Shown: one piece after another, positions 46,201 to 61,200 of the stretch
Layout of the letters: each line of letters begins with the position of its first letter
How positions within the stretch are numbered: position 1 is the first letter of the stretch
NCBI RefSeq assembly: GCF_040958095.1
Contig: NC_091219.1
Span: 29,327,589 to 29,391,588, forward strand
Origin: Procambarus clarkii
Taxonomy: Eukaryota; Arthropoda; Malacostraca; Decapoda; Cambaridae
Reading direction: 5' to 3'
Length of the DNA stretch: 64,000 bases
Made by a program: the position numbers and the translations under genes
The notes under the pieces: model-generated
Told to the model about the DNA's origin: nothing
The model's input: only the letters and a program-made list of their open reading frames with translations
The model's database searches: none

Positions 46201-49200
46201 ATCCCTAGCCAACAAGAACTGTGGTGTTAAATTTCCCTGGCTGCCCCACTACCCAAATTTTGGTGAGAACTTGTATAATCTCTTTCCAGTTTCCTTCTTC
46301 TCTTTTGTAATGTGTATTCCACTGGCTCTGGTAAAGTGAAGATCACTGATGCCTACTTCTCCATCTACTGCTTTGTGCATTTCATGACTTTTTTGGGTTC
46401 TTACATCCTTCAACACTACTGATTAAATTACTGAATATGCAGTCCTTATAAACTTCTAGCTGCTTCTACAAATGCTTTAAGTTGTACTTCACTGCTCAAT
46501 CATATTCTCTACCTGTTAGATTTTCTCCTTTCCCTCCCCCCCCTTACTTTCCCCATCTCTTCCATTGCCTATAATCTGTCCTGTAGTCCATGGATGTTTT
46601 CTCTTTTGCAATGTTCTTTTTTCTCAATCCCTTTACTGTACTTTATTAAAATTTGCTAAATAGAATTCACTCGTCAGGTTGAGTTTCACTTTCAAGTCCT
46701 TGATGACCTTCTCCAGTCTATTTAACTATGAATGTTTGCGACCTGACATGCGCATATACAGTATTCTATGTACTGTACTGTACTGCACATATTATGTAAT
46801 CTCTCTCTCTTGATCTTAATTCCAGAAAGCACATACTGAGTACTTTGTGATGGTCCCAGTAACTTGAGGTATTTTGTTGTCTAAACACATCCAATATATA
46901 TACTCTCTGTATTACTTCTATTTCAGATCTCACTCACTCCAGTTTTGAAAAAGGAAGTGAATATGAAACAGTATTTTAGGCTTGATCCCAAACGTGATAA
47001 AGAAGGGAAGCACTGTGATTGCATCCCTCGATTTGAAGATTCTCATAATCCAATCATTTTTCTGGCTGATGCTGAGGTTTACTTTATTATGCTCATGAAA
47101 AGTTAGATTCATATATCTCTTCCTCTAGCATATTCTATTCTTCTCAGACATGTCCTACTCTTTCTTCATAATAACTTGATTTTTTACCTGTCATTTCCAT
47201 TGTATGAGATCTGATCGCGTCTTTGCTTCCTGTAACCAGTTCAAATTCTTTATTTTTCCATATCCAGAGGTTGAAAATGATCATTAATGAAAATCATGTT
47301 ATATATCCATTGCAAAGTGGAAGATTTCAGTGGTATCTATTTGTTTTCAGTGTCCTTTTACTGAAGAAATTTTCATGCTGATTTGGTATCATCTGCAAAT
47401 ATGATCCAAGTTGTGATCTGCATTTTTTGTTTTATGTTTGATAAAAGGATGATTAGTGCAAGGACAGTTCATTGCACTACATAGATTTTGTGTGCTTGGA
47501 CTGGATTTTGTTTGGGTAACTACTACTCTTTGTGACCTCTTGGTAAGAAAATTTAATATCAATCATCCCACTCAGCCTGTTATTCCGTTAGTGGTTATTG
47601 CATGGGCCATTACTTCAGGCACATTTAATAAATGCCTTTGCAAAATAACATGTACATTCTAGTATATTTGTAATTCTAATGTGATTTTACAAATTTAGTT
47701 AATTGCAAAAGGCAGGCTCTTCTTGCTCTAAATCAGTGTTGACCTGGGTTGTGAGGTTCTTTCCTATCTATAACTGGAAAAAATGACTCATCATCATCAT
47801 TTCAGACTTGTTGTCTTTCCGGCTTAGCTGTTCCATGTGTTAATACCATGGACTTCTTCCCAACTCTGATATAAGTACAAGAGGATAGCCTAGCATGCAC
47901 ATATAGTGTGCCCCCATATCGCCCAACCCCAAAAGTGATATATATTGACCGGTAAGTAGTGAGTTGCTCCCAACTCTTATGCTGCTCCTGTCTCAAAGGT
48001 AAGGCTACTCAGGGAATGGGGCTCTCAAACTTCTTTCCAAGTGTTAGTAATAGTGGTAATAGTAATGAAAGTGGTGATGGTAATTGTGAAGAAAGCAGTG
48101 ATGACAACTATAGTGGTGTTAATGGTGACGATGGAAGGATTGATAATGGCTAAATGGGGTTGAAGGGTGACAGATAGGCAGACTTATCAATACTTGTGTT
48201 TACTGAATAAGGGGTTAAGCTAGATGGAGTAGATGCATTATGTATATGGTATGATATAATTTAAAATTATTATCAATCTGGACATGAGGGCGAAAAATTA
48301 ATGTTTAATTATTCAAAACTTATAAGTAAAAAAACAATAAAATTTGAGGCAAATTTTAACCACTAGATTATACCATGAAAACTTGGCAGCATTTTGCTAC
48401 ATAATCCTTCATGCAACAGCACATGTATATCCATTTAAACATGTGAAAGAGGGTAAACAATCATAAACCGATATATAATTATAACCCTGTTCTCTCTGAG
48501 CACTGATATAGCCTTTGCAAACAGTGCATGCATTCATGTCACCCTGTAGCACAGTACTTGGTACAGGTTGATCAGAACCAATTGTCCTTTTAGGCAGAGT
48601 GATATATTGTGGACATGATCTATGATCTAAGACTAAATGATGACAAGCTTGATGTGTAGCATAGAAATCTGTCACATTACAAAGAAACAGCAAAATGCTT
48701 GGGGCAAGACATCCTAAGCAGATAATGTGGGTAGACAAGGAGGAAAAAAGAACCTAAAGTATGGGAGCCCACCTCTACATGTAATGTTTCAGAGTGGTAC
48801 AGTACAAAAACAAGGAACAACTGCTAATTGGGTATGAGCCTTATGTTCCACTGTGACTAAAGCCACTGGAAATCTATGGACCTGGATGTAGAGCTGTCAT
48901 GATCCCACTTCATGAAAAAGGACAAGAGCTGATGTAGGTTCATTAAGTACATCAAAAGAGGACCCCCTCAAAATTATATTAACGATTGGAGCAACCTTTT
49001 TCCAGTCAAGAAGCTCATTTGGAGCCCATTTCTCCAAGCGGGAACCGAGGGATTGTCTGCCAACCACGAGGAACAAAGTACCTCGTAACAAGGCCAGGAA
49101 ACAGTTGTGGAGTTAAACTCAAATGTATTTAGATCCTTTTCTGAAGATCTGTCTTGATTTGTGAGTAGGAACTTGACAGAGGCAAGGGAATCTGGGAATA

Positions 49201-52200
49201 CAGTACTAGATCATCCCAGGCCAAGAGGAAAACCACCAGAAAGGTAGAGCACACCAAAATAAGCATATGCATGGAGAAACACTGGCAACCACTGGTACCC
49301 ACTCATTATCCAATTCCAACCACCATCTAGCTACACTCACCCACTACCAGATGGCAGCCCCAGTAACCCAGGAGTTTGCCAGCAAGCCATCTCAGACATG
49401 TGTCACCTAAAGACGGTCCCCAAAACTCTGACGAAGGAAGGACGAGAACACGAAGCCACCAAAGCTTAATGTCCTTTCTCGCACCAGAAAGAAGCATTTC
49501 AATACATCAAATGGAGCACGTCTGGGAGGGCTCCCTTCAATGGCATCCCCTCCTCAAGCTATCTTACAAGAAAGAGAGAGAATTAGTGTCAGGTCACTAA
49601 CCAACACAACCCAAACTTGGAACAGCCTAGGAACATGCACCAAATAATGTACTACAAGTGCCTGATTAGACCACCAAACTATACAAACCTGAATCTCTGC
49701 CCATGCCATGTTTTGCAAGGAAGGCATAACAAGCTACAAACCTGTGAACATGATGTGCCTGTTGGTAGACTGGTGGCTGGCCAAATTTAACCACCTGGCC
49801 TTGAAAGAAGGAACTAGGGACACCAGATTGTCAAAGAAGACATCAACATAGGCACCCCAAGCAGCACATAAAGAAAACTATTGCAACAGGACTAATAATG
49901 AGATACATCCGCAGATGGACAAACCAAGACAACTCTTGAACCCAACCAATAGCCCTCTTCAGAAACCCGCTGTCTCATCCGTGGCTAAAAAGGAAATGGT
50001 GTCAGATGAAGAAAATGCTACCTAGAGATAAAAGAACAAAACCCTTGCATTCAATGGAGAGCATGAAGCTCCCCAACACTACAGTCAGAACCAACAGCCA
50101 AACTGTTGGTCTCTGGAGTTGAAAGAGCACAAGACAAAAAAAAAGTTTGAGCCACAAAAAAATTGTACAAATTTGGGCAATGGAGCAGAGCCAAAAATCA
50201 TGATTGAGCTAGCCACTAAGGAGCCAGAGCAACAACTCTGCTAGAAAACATCTCCCACTGACACCAGTCCAAGTGAAAAGCATCCACTGTGAAAGCCCCA
50301 TGGTTTGAGAATGGGGTCATATAAACTGGACGCCTCCATAAAATGCTGATACAAAATGAATGCATGGAACTGTGTGAAGAACCATACTCCTCAAATATGA
50401 AGACAATGAGGAGCCACCACAGCAACTAGTTTCACAATACAAGAAGCTAAAATGACCCTCCACAGTTCAGACAATAAACACATGAGAAGAGTCAGACTGG
50501 AGCTGGAACCAGGGATGAAAATAGAATCTACTCTGGAACCTGCCACTAAAGGCCCCAACCTGCCTAAAGGGGTTGGGGACTCCAAATCATCCCACAAAGA
50601 ATAAACCACACAGGAAAGACTGGACCATGAAACCTGCATCAGTACCGAAGAATCACCACTCAAATCAAGAGGATCTCATGCCACTACCTCATAAAAAGAA
50701 GAGACCCTATGCCAAAGCCATTTCAGAGCCTTTATCAGAGAGTACAAGCAGTGTGATAGGCCACCATACGGGAGAGTAGTCGAGCGAAAAAAACAAAAAT
50801 GGCATCGACTGACAACAAATATTATACATCTATGGATGAAAACACTCTTGAACCCAACAAGCAAAGTGACAGAGGCAACAGATATATCATATTGTGCCAT
50901 ATCATATCTGTAAAAAAAGTCCAAAAACACAGATTCACATTCCTGAAAACTAAAAGTAACCTAAGTTGAGTTGTAGGCGAGTTATGACACCATCAATATA
51001 GGAAAAAAAAGGTAAACAGGCTACCAAGACTCAACAGAAACAAGGGAAGTGAATCCAACTCCTGCACACAAGTTCCAGTAAGTCACAGATGAGAATCGGC
51101 ATGGAGTTAGGTAATTAATAAAAAGATTCCTATATGCCACCCAAGTGGAAACCCAAAAATTATCTGTACATAAAAAATTGAAGTCAAATATCTAAATCCT
51201 CTCCCTTGTATTACTGTGTCAGCAACCCTTCGTCTGGTATCAGCTAAGGGCATACAAGATAGTGAGCATTAATACAACTGAGAAGTGAAACGAAAAACAA
51301 ATATTAAGTATTGCCCTAGCAGGACAACAAAGTCTCAAGGAACGCAAACCCCAATTACCAAACAGAAATATACCAAGTCCTTTCCATGTAATGGTGATGT
51401 GAGAAAATATTATGGCACTGAGGGCCACCCCATAAGAGGTAGAGAAATGGGCAAAGCCAGGAGTAGAGATATGGGTAAATCTTGGTACAGTATTAGATAT
51501 TGGTAAATCTAGAAGCAGATTTTTGTAACTGTAAATCTAGTACAGCTATGAGTAAATTTGGGGAGGTATGGGTAAATCTACGAATAATATCATCCTGTAT
51601 GGCAAAATCTAGGAATAAAGATATGGGTAAATTTAGGAGTGACATTATATATAACTCTAAATGATAGAGTTAAAAGTAACTAGTAAAGGCAGGGAAACGT
51701 ATGGGTAAACTTGAGGTATGGGTATACCTTGAGGTATATTTAAGGGCAGTGGTAAGCATAAACTTATAAGGACAGGGGTATGGGGTAAACATATAGGACA
51801 GAAGTATGGGGTAAACTTAGTAGGTAGTGGTATAGATAAACTTAGGGGTAGAGGTATGGGTAAACTATGGGATTGAGGTATGGGTAAACCTTTGGCATAG
51901 AGGTATAGGTGAACCCAGGGGTGGATATACAGATGTGGATGTATGGATAATCTTAGGGGTAGATGTATTGGGTAAACCTTTGGGGGAGGTATGGGTAAAT
52001 CTAAGGGAAGAAATATGGGCAAACCTTGGGGTAAAACTAGTAGTAGATGAATGGGTAATTTGAAGTAAAGGGTAAATTGAGAGGTAGAAATATGGATAAA
52101 TCAAGAGGCAGAAGTATGAGTAATCCATAAATCTATGTAATCATACAGTCTATAAATCTATGTAATATAAATCTAAGTGATCTATGTTAATCTTACCTGG

Positions 52201-55200
52201 CCTATTATAAATTAACTTTTTTAAACTAAACTGTTATTATCTTTGTAAAAAATAAAAAAAAATTAATTAACATTGTTATTCTTTTGTTAGTGAGCTACGT
52301 GGAGCAGAACCCCCTTTTTCAGCCCCCAAACCCAAATTATAGCCTCTTAAATTTGCCCCAGTCACTTTACCATGATCTCTCTATATTTCTGTTTTAAAAT
52401 CAACATCAAATTAAAAAATTAATTTGAATAATCTAAATATTTATTTTTGTTGATGGGCACTGGGGGTCAATTCCTCTTTCTCAGCCAATCTCGACTAAGT
52501 TAAAGCACACAGAAGTGTTTGCTTTTAGTATTCCCAAACTAGCCATAATCTTTTCTATAAATTCAAAGGAAACAATTATTCTTGTAATTTTGTTTACAAT
52601 GCCAGTTCGAGGAGAAAGATTGCCAAAACAATGCTGGAGTGCAATGCCTGAAGAGCCCCCAGTACTGTACTATATATTTTTAATATACAATAAAATTTTG
52701 TTATCTTGAGGTTATCTTGAGATGATTTCGGGGCTTAGCGTTCCCGTGGCCCAGTTCTCGACCAGGCCTCCTTTTTTGTTATATACCCCCAGGAACCAGC
52801 CCGTAGTAGCTGTTTAACTCCCAGGTACCTATTTACTGCTAGGTAACAGGGGCATCAGGGTGAAAGAAATTTGTTGGCGATTAGTCTATGCCTCCACCGG
52901 GGATCGAACCCCGAACCTCAGGACTACGAATCCGAAGTGTTGTCCACTCAGCTGTCAGGTGCCATAACTATTTATGTAGAACAGAAATGTTCTACATGTA
53001 CCCTAAGGCAATATGTTCTACATGTATCCTAAGGTAATATGTTCTACATGTACCCTAAGGTATTATGTTCTACACGAACCTTAAAGCATTATGTTCTACA
53101 TGTACCCCCTAAGGTAATGTTCTAAATGTACCCTAAGGTAATATGTTCTACATGTACAGTAAGGTAATATGTTCCAACATATACCCTAAGGAGGGCCTGA
53201 CAGCTGAATGAACAGCACTCAGAATTCATAGTCCTGAAGTTCCGGGTTTGATCCTCGGTGGAGACGGAAACAAATGGGCAGTTTCTTTCACCCTGATTCC
53301 CCTGTTACCTTGCAGTAAATAGGTACTGGGTATAAGACAGCTGCTTCCCAGGGGGGGGGGGTAATTACCCTAAGGTAATATATTCTACATGTACTCTAAG
53401 GTTATATGTTCTACACATACCCTAAGGTTATGTGTTCTACATGTACCATAAGGTTGTGTGTTCTACACATACCCTAAGGTTATGTGTTCTACATGTACCC
53501 TAAGGTTATGTGTACTACATGTACCATAAGGTTATGTGTTCTACACATACCCTAAGGTTATGTGTTCTACATGTACCCTAAGGTTATGTGTTCTACACAT
53601 ACCCTATGGTTATGTGTTCTACATGTACCATAAGGTTGTGTGTTCTACACATACCCTAAGGTTATGTGTTCTACATGTACCCTAAGGTTATGTGTTCTAC
53701 ACATACCCTATGGTTATGTGTTCTACATGTACCCTAAGGTAATATGTTCTACACATACCCTAAAGTTATATGTTCTACATGTACCCTAAGGTTATATGTT
53801 CTACATGTACCCTAAGGTTATGCATTCTACACATACCCTAAGGTTATGTGTTCTACATGTATACTACTGTATATAGTATATGTTCTACATGTACCCTAAG
53901 GTTATATGTTCTACACATACCCTAAGGTTATGTGTTCTACATATACCCTATGGTTATGTGTTCTACACATACCCTAAGGTTATATGTTCTACATGTACCC
54001 TAAGGTTATGTGTTCTACACATACCCTAAGCTTATGTGTTCTACATGTATCCTAAGGTTATATAGGTTATATGTTCTACATGTACCTTAAGGTAATATGT
54101 TCTACATAACCTGAGTTTGCTGCATCTAGTGTGGTTCCTTGGGTTGAAGTTTCTCTTTATTTTCCTTTGGGATTCACCTATTTTTTGGGAAAGGGGGGGG
54201 GGGGAGAAGTAGTGCCTTTGGTCGCCGGTCGGCCGAGCGGACAGCACACTGGACTTGTGATCCTGTGGTCCCGGGTTCGATCCCGGGCGCCGGCGAGAAA
54301 CAATGGGCAGAGTTTCTTTCACCCTATGCCCCTGTTACCTAGCAGTAAAATAGGTACCTGGGTGTTAGTCAGCTGTCACGGGCTGCTTCCTGGGGGTGGA
54401 GGCCTGGTCGAGGACCGGGCCGCGGGGACACTAAAGCTCCGAAATCATCTCAAGATAACCTCAAGATTGGTCCTCTTTAAAAGCATCCTCAAATTTAGTG
54501 TTATTGGGTCTTTTATCCCAATTATCACCCACATCTTCTACTTAATTCCTACTTTGGATTCACAGAGGTGGAGAGGCTACATATATGCAACCCAGAAACT
54601 AATAATTGACCACTGTATCTGAGAAATTATGTAAAACAAATTGAAATTACATAAAATTATTCAGAGATTTGTATTACATTTTTTGTAAAAATATTGTAGC
54701 CAAAAGAGAGCCACCTTTTCCAATTCCCAAAGATGTTTAGTTTCAAAATCCTATACAAGTGTTTTATGTTTCAAGATACCAGTACTGCATATTTATGTAG
54801 AAACTTTGCAGAAATTATTGAAGTGGATAAAACCATAAGGTATCTCTAAGAGCAAAGCTAATTACTAACACACATTTGTAACATTACCACTAACCCACAG
54901 AATGGGTCGAGGGTGCATAAATATACCAAATCCAAACAGGAGTGAGGGAGTTGTGACCAAGACGTGTTAGCGGTGGTGCAGAATACAAAAGCTTGCAGTG
55001 CACACCAAACATTACCAAACAAAAGTACCAAAAGATCACATTTGCCTTAAGAATTGGTGGTCATATAAACTTTAGAATTATAGCATTAACAAGCAATAAA
55101 TACATTAATGCTTAATATGAAACCACTAAATATGAAACCACTAAACAAGAAACAGGAACACAAGAGACAGACCATAATAATGTGATAATATATGTGCCAG

Positions 55201-58200
55201 GCAAGCTGAGTAAAACATAGCAATTCATAGAATATGTATGTAGTACAGTACATATGTAAGCCATGCCGAGATCAACTATGAACTACGGTATACAGTCAAA
55301 GCATGCTGCTTCTATTTTTACATACTGCACTTTCATCAGCTAGGTTTAAGAAAAATTTATTGATTTTCATGCAAGGTTCCAAAGTTGTTAAATTATGTTT
55401 CACGTTACATTTCTCATTAATTCATAAACATGTTTTGTTTGGAGCTCATGTTCATACAGAATTTTTCTTTCTTATTATGGCTGAAAATAAGCATACTTTC
55501 TTTTATGTTTTTTTACCATTACATCATCAATCTGAGACAGGAGCTGTTTATGTAGTTCACATTAATCCTTATGTAAACTACTACAAAATATGTTTTCCAA
55601 AAGTTAATGATTGGCACAATGCATAATCAAAAGGGAGGAATTCATCAACATAGCTGCAACTGTGGTACTAGAACAATTCTTCATCAAAGCAATAACTGAA
55701 GTATTCATAACATACAAAGCAATAGTACATTGTAGATAACTGTAGATGTGTTATAAATGAAAACAACTAACAAGGGGATGAATAATTTAAAAGTAAACAA
55801 TTCATATGCAGTTCTGCAGAGTGCTTTAAATTAAGGCAATGGACTGATTGAAATTTTGCTGTGGGTACAGTATTCTGTTAGTGAGTAGTGGTACTAGTTT
55901 CCCGAGACGGTGCCGTGTGTGGAAGGTACGGTATTATAATAGCTTGCTTGTCACTCAGTGCCTTTAACCATCTTTATGTACTGTATATTGTTTTTGCATA
56001 ATTTCTGTATAGTGCTTTCCCACCCCAGAAAATTAATGAATAAAGACATTATGAATTATATTGTATGATAGATACAGTACCATGCATTTTACTAATGTAA
56101 GTTTAACCTTCCTGTTAAGGTTTGGTAAGCAAGTATATACTGTATCTTGTTGTTAATATCTAAATATTTGATATCTTTTGATATTGCAGCTTAAAACCTG
56201 CAAATTATGCATTTCTACAATTATGTAATTAATAGTTTGAGAATTAATTTGAACAAAAAATGAAATTTTCTTGTTTCACTGTAACAAAAAAATATCAAGG
56301 TAATTATATTCAAAAGTTTAAAGATTTGCAAAAGTATTATCCATCTTTGTAAGGGGCGGGACCACAACAAATTATCACCTGTGAAATCTGAACACACCAT
56401 TTTGAGCTAGATATAGCAAGAAAAATTGTTTCAGTGTAATGGTATAAATTTCCTTACTTTAAAAGAGATTGTAGTAATGGTTAACTCAATGCACTAATTT
56501 AAATTAAGTTACAAAACCCAATGGGTTGGAAGATATCACAAAGGACAGTTACCAGAACATAGTCAAGTGATGACAAACACAATCTCAAATGACCTAAGAA
56601 AGGGGTTGCAGTACTTCAGTTCAGACAACTGGAAGGTGATATACCGTCCCCTAAATCAGTAAAGACAAATAATCTAGCAGTAGATATAATGCCAAGCCTA
56701 ACATCAGAGGCATATATCAGCAAAATTAAATGAGCAGCATATGCAAAGCTGGTGAATAATTTATCTAAGTTGCATTCAGGAGCCTAGAGAAGGAGTCTTC
56801 TGAGCCTCGTCCATCACCAATGTAAACAGAGTATCTAAACAAAATTTGTGCCATAATTGAAAAGGCAATGCATAGGCCAAGGGAACTCAATTTCACAACC
56901 CTGGAAGAGAGAAAGAACAAAGTGCATACACAGATATTGAGGGGAATAGACTAGGTGGACCAGGGAAGACATTTTAAGTTAAGAACAATTAGGATAAAAG
57001 GTCACTAGTGAAAGCTAGAGATGCAATCAGGTTAAAAAGTATGGAAATTCTTGTACACTGTACAATAATCAATAAGTGGAATGCAATGAAAGAAGAGGTT
57101 GAAGTCATTTTCATCCATAATTTCAGAAACAAATGTGACTAAATGTGATTCAATCAAAACGAAATCTATGGGCTGGCATATTTCACGACATAATCAGAAG
57201 GAGTAATGTGCCAACTGGGTGTAATAAGTGCACTCCATGAACAGATAAGGAATATAATGAGGTTCTAAAGAGTACACAAGTGTAATTAACACAATCTGGC
57301 AGTGGTAGTAGAGTGGAGGGCATGGGGTAGGGGTAGAGGGGGGTGGTGGATGGTGAAGGGAGGTAGTGGGTGGTGGATGGTGAAGGGAGGTAGTGGGTGG
57401 TGGATGGTGAAGAGAGGTAGAGGATGGTGAAGGGAGGTAGTGGGTGGTGAATGGTGAAGGGAGGTAGTGGGTGGTGGATGGTGAAGGGAGGTAGAGGATG
57501 GTGAAGGGAGGTAGAGGATGGTGAAGGGAGGTAGTGGGTGGTGAATGGTGAAGGGAGGTAGTGGGTGGTGAATGGTGAAGGGAGGTAGTGGGTGGTGAAT
57601 GGTGAAGGGAGGTAGTGGGTGGTGAATGGTGAAGGGAGGTAGTGGGTGGTGAATGGTGAAGGGAGGTAGTGGGTGGTGAATGGTGAAGGGAGGTAGTGGG
57701 TGGTGAATGGTGAAGGGAGGTAGTGGGTGGTGAATGGTGAAGGGAGGTAGTGGGTGGTGAATGGTGAAGGGAGGTAGTGGGTGGTGAATGGTGAAGGGAG
57801 GTAGTGGGTGGTGAATGGTGAAGGGAGGTAGTGGGTGGTGAATGGTGAAGGGAGGTAGTGGGTGGTGAATGGTGAAGGGAGGTAGTGGGTGGTGAATGGT
57901 GAAGGGAGGTAGTGGGTGGTGAATGGTGACAGTGTGAGGATGGGTTTGATGGAGAATGATGGTGTTGGGTGATGTTATATTGAAGGGGTAATCCAGTGGG
58001 TGTGGCGATTGTGGGATTGCAGTGAGTGGAGCAGGAAGGTGATAGGGAGCAGGAGGGGAAAGTGGTGGTGGTGTGGAGGAGCACTACAGAGAGGAATGAT
58101 TGGTGAGGGAGAGAGATGATGGTGGATGGGTGTTGGAGGAATGGGGCAACAATGGGAAGAGTGCAGGTTGGAGGAGTGATGAGAGAGGCAGTGATAAGGT

Positions 58201-61200
58201 TGAGGGCTGAATGAGAGGGAAGGAAGGAAAGAAGGAAGGGGAGGAAATAGCTAGTTGTCAATTTTGGTAGTAATGGGACGTGATATTGACAGGAGTGATA
58301 TAGGTGATAGAACTCTTGAGAGGGTATAAGGAAAGGAGGCAGGGTGAGGGAGTGAGAGGGAAGGTGGTGTGTGAAACAGATGAGGAAAGAAAGAGCATTA
58401 TAGAAGGAGTGAGATGGAAGAGAGGGAAAGAATAGGGGGGGGGGAGATGGAGAAAATGGAGGTAGGATGAGGAAGGGGGAAGGAAGAGGGAGGTGGAAGG
58501 AAGAGGGAGGGAGAAGGAAGAGGGAGGGAGGGGGAAGGAAGAGGGAGGGGGAAGAGGGAGGGAGGGGAAGGAAGAGGGAGGGGAAGGAAGAGGGAGGGGG
58601 AAGGAAGAGGGTGGGGAAAGGAAGAGGGCGGGGAAAGGAAGAGGGCGGGGAAAGGAAGAGGGACAGGGAAGGAAGAGGGACAGGAAAGGAAGAGGGACAG
58701 GAAAGGAAGAGAGAGGGAGAGGGAAGGAAGAGAGAGGAGGAAGGAAGAGAAGGATGAGGGAGGGGAAGGAAGAGGGAGAGTGAAGGAAGTGAGAGGAGAA
58801 AGGAAGAGAGAGTGGAGGAAGGGAGAGAGAGAGAGAGAGGAGGAAGGATGAGAGAGAGGAGGAAGGGAGAGAGAGAAAGGAGGAAGGATGAGAGAGAGGA
58901 GGAAGGGAGAGAGAGAGAGAGGAGGAAGGATGAGAGAGAGGAGGAAGGGAGAGAGAGAGGAGGAAGGAGAGAGAGAGAGAGAGGAGGAAGGGAGAGAGAG
59001 AGAGAGAGAGGAGGAAGAGAGAGAGGAGGAAGGAAAAGAGAGGAGGAAGGAAGAGAGAGGAGGAAGCAAGAGAGAGGAGAAAGGGAGAGAGAGGAGGAAG
59101 AAAGAGAGAGGAGGAAGGGAGAGGGGGAAGAAAGAGTGAGAGTGCATAGGAAGAGAGAGCAAGGGGAGTGCATAGGAAGAGGGAGAGGGAAGGGAATGAA
59201 GATGGAAGGGGGAGGATGAGGAAGGAAAAAGGGAGGAAGGGAGAAAGGAAGAGTAACTGTATATGAAGTGGGAATAAGAAAGATGGGGAAGGAGAGTGGG
59301 AAGCACGATAAGAGTTAATGTGACCCCACTATGTAGTAGTCTTGGCTGGAGGGAGTGGAGAGTTGCCACACTAGCCACCTAAAGGTTCTACCATCCAAAC
59401 TACTACTGCTAATTTAAATCTTCACAATGTAAGTACTGTATGTGTGTCATACTGATATTTTCAACAACTATTCTCACACACAAATCAGGAGAAACATTTT
59501 GTGAATTTTAACGATGATAATAAGGAAGGCCATTTGAAAGAACACATAATTTGCAGCTATTAAATACAATACCAATGAACAAAATAAAGATAATTGTATT
59601 GCACTACTAGTTGCCACTCTCTTAATACTGTAAATAAATAAAACCGTAAAATACTTAGAATCTTTTGGAAGTTTGACCTCACCCGATGGTGGTGACCACC
59701 ACCATCTTCACCTCACATTAATTTCTTCTTTATTTGCAGATAGCATGAATATCTCTTGTAAGATTTCAGAGAGAGCTAACACGAGAAACATAATATAGGC
59801 ACTGTATTCACTCAAATCTACTAGACTTTGTATTTCTCTAGAGTATAGGTTAAGTAATTATTATAAGTACAGTACCACAAGAGGGGCACTTTGATCAAAA
59901 GCTACACAGTGTTCATTACATTACTCAAAGCCATTTAATGACAACATAACTAAGATACTGACCCAAACTAAAACCCTTACCCTCAATATCAAATATATAC
60001 CTATCTATATACTGTACAGTACTATATAAATATTTCACCAATTGGTCAAAAGGTTGAAAATATATACTGTATATGGTAAATTGCACAACACTAAAAAAAA
60101 ATAAAACATAAAAAAATTAAAGTTGTATAATACTATATTTACAACTTGCATCATCATTATGTACTGTATGTACATACATTAATATATTACATGATGCAAA
60201 TAATAATGCTGTCTATACTCAGTAACTTGTAATAATATGGGGCCTACCCTCCATTTGAGTTAGCTGACTTTTTTCTGGGAATGTTCAAAAATGAAGAAAT
60301 TAACATATATTCAGGTTTCTCGTTATAGAGAGAAATCCCAGTAACCCATATTTCTAATCCAGTTGGGAAGTCAGGCACAAGAACTCCAATTTATTTCTAT
60401 TGATCATTCAGCAGAAATCGCAGTACCCTAAATTTCTATTTGAGTTCGGAATTCAAACTCAAATTTATTTGGGTTACTTGTTAAATATAATCTTTAACTT
60501 GAATTGCTATTTGTGTTAAAATGTAAGAAAAAGGGGGTTAAGAAACTAGAATGTGAATTCATTCTGATTACTGTACTGTACTTGGAGATTCAGGTTATCG
60601 GAATCCTAAATACCAAACTCTTACAGTAGTGTACGTACTGTACAGTATATACAAACTAAATTTGACCCAATTATCTTTTATCATTTCTTAATATATTAAA
60701 ATAAAAGACTAGCAAAAATCTTGCTAGGATAGCAGTTAAAAGTGAACTAATGAGAGCATGTGATGGCATCAGGTAATATGTGTAGACATTTTCATGCAAC
60801 TACACCTAATTTATTTTTAATATTGCACAAGATCTCCCAACTCATCAAAGATAAATTGGTTCTAAACTGACCAACAGGGGACAACAAAGCCCAATTACAA
60901 AAGAAACCTTCATTTTATCATCATACATGTGTGTGTTAGACCTCAAGTTGATACACAAAGGTGTTCTTATGATAAGAGAAACCACAACAAAAAGCATAAA
61001 ACAACTGTACCAGGGCTAATATTAAAATGTGCACACAAGGTACAAAAGCCATTTGCCACATTGTCGAACAAAACTTTGACAAAACATAAAACCTAACCAA
61101 AAAATTTACCAAAATGTTAATCTACCAAAAAAAAAAGAAGGAAAGTAAGCGAGAAATATTATGTCACAAACAAAGACCAAGATGAATCAACTAAAAGAGA

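Noticed and set aside
52975-54112. CRISPR-like regular array
   Set aside because: Units are contiguous 26-bp repeats with no unique spacers, in eukaryotic intronic DNA; a minisatellite.
54230-54300. tRNA gene candidates (also at 10800-10866, 18080-18150, 26095-26165)
   Set aside because: A and B boxes are present, but acceptor stems do not close and the sequences continue into a shared SINE body.
55303-55626. 107-codon plus frame
   Set aside because: AT-rich composition, no motif, no splice or promoter context; lies antisense inside a BET intron.
57194-59173. 659-codon minus-strand open frame
   Set aside because: It is made by the 27-bp array (HHSPPTTSL repeated) and the purine tract read as Ser/Leu/Pro; there is no splice context or family motif.
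58398-59378. 326-codon minus frame and several plus Arg/Glu/Gly-rich frames
   Set aside because: Pure composition effect of the GGA/GAA tract; open in most frames on both strands.
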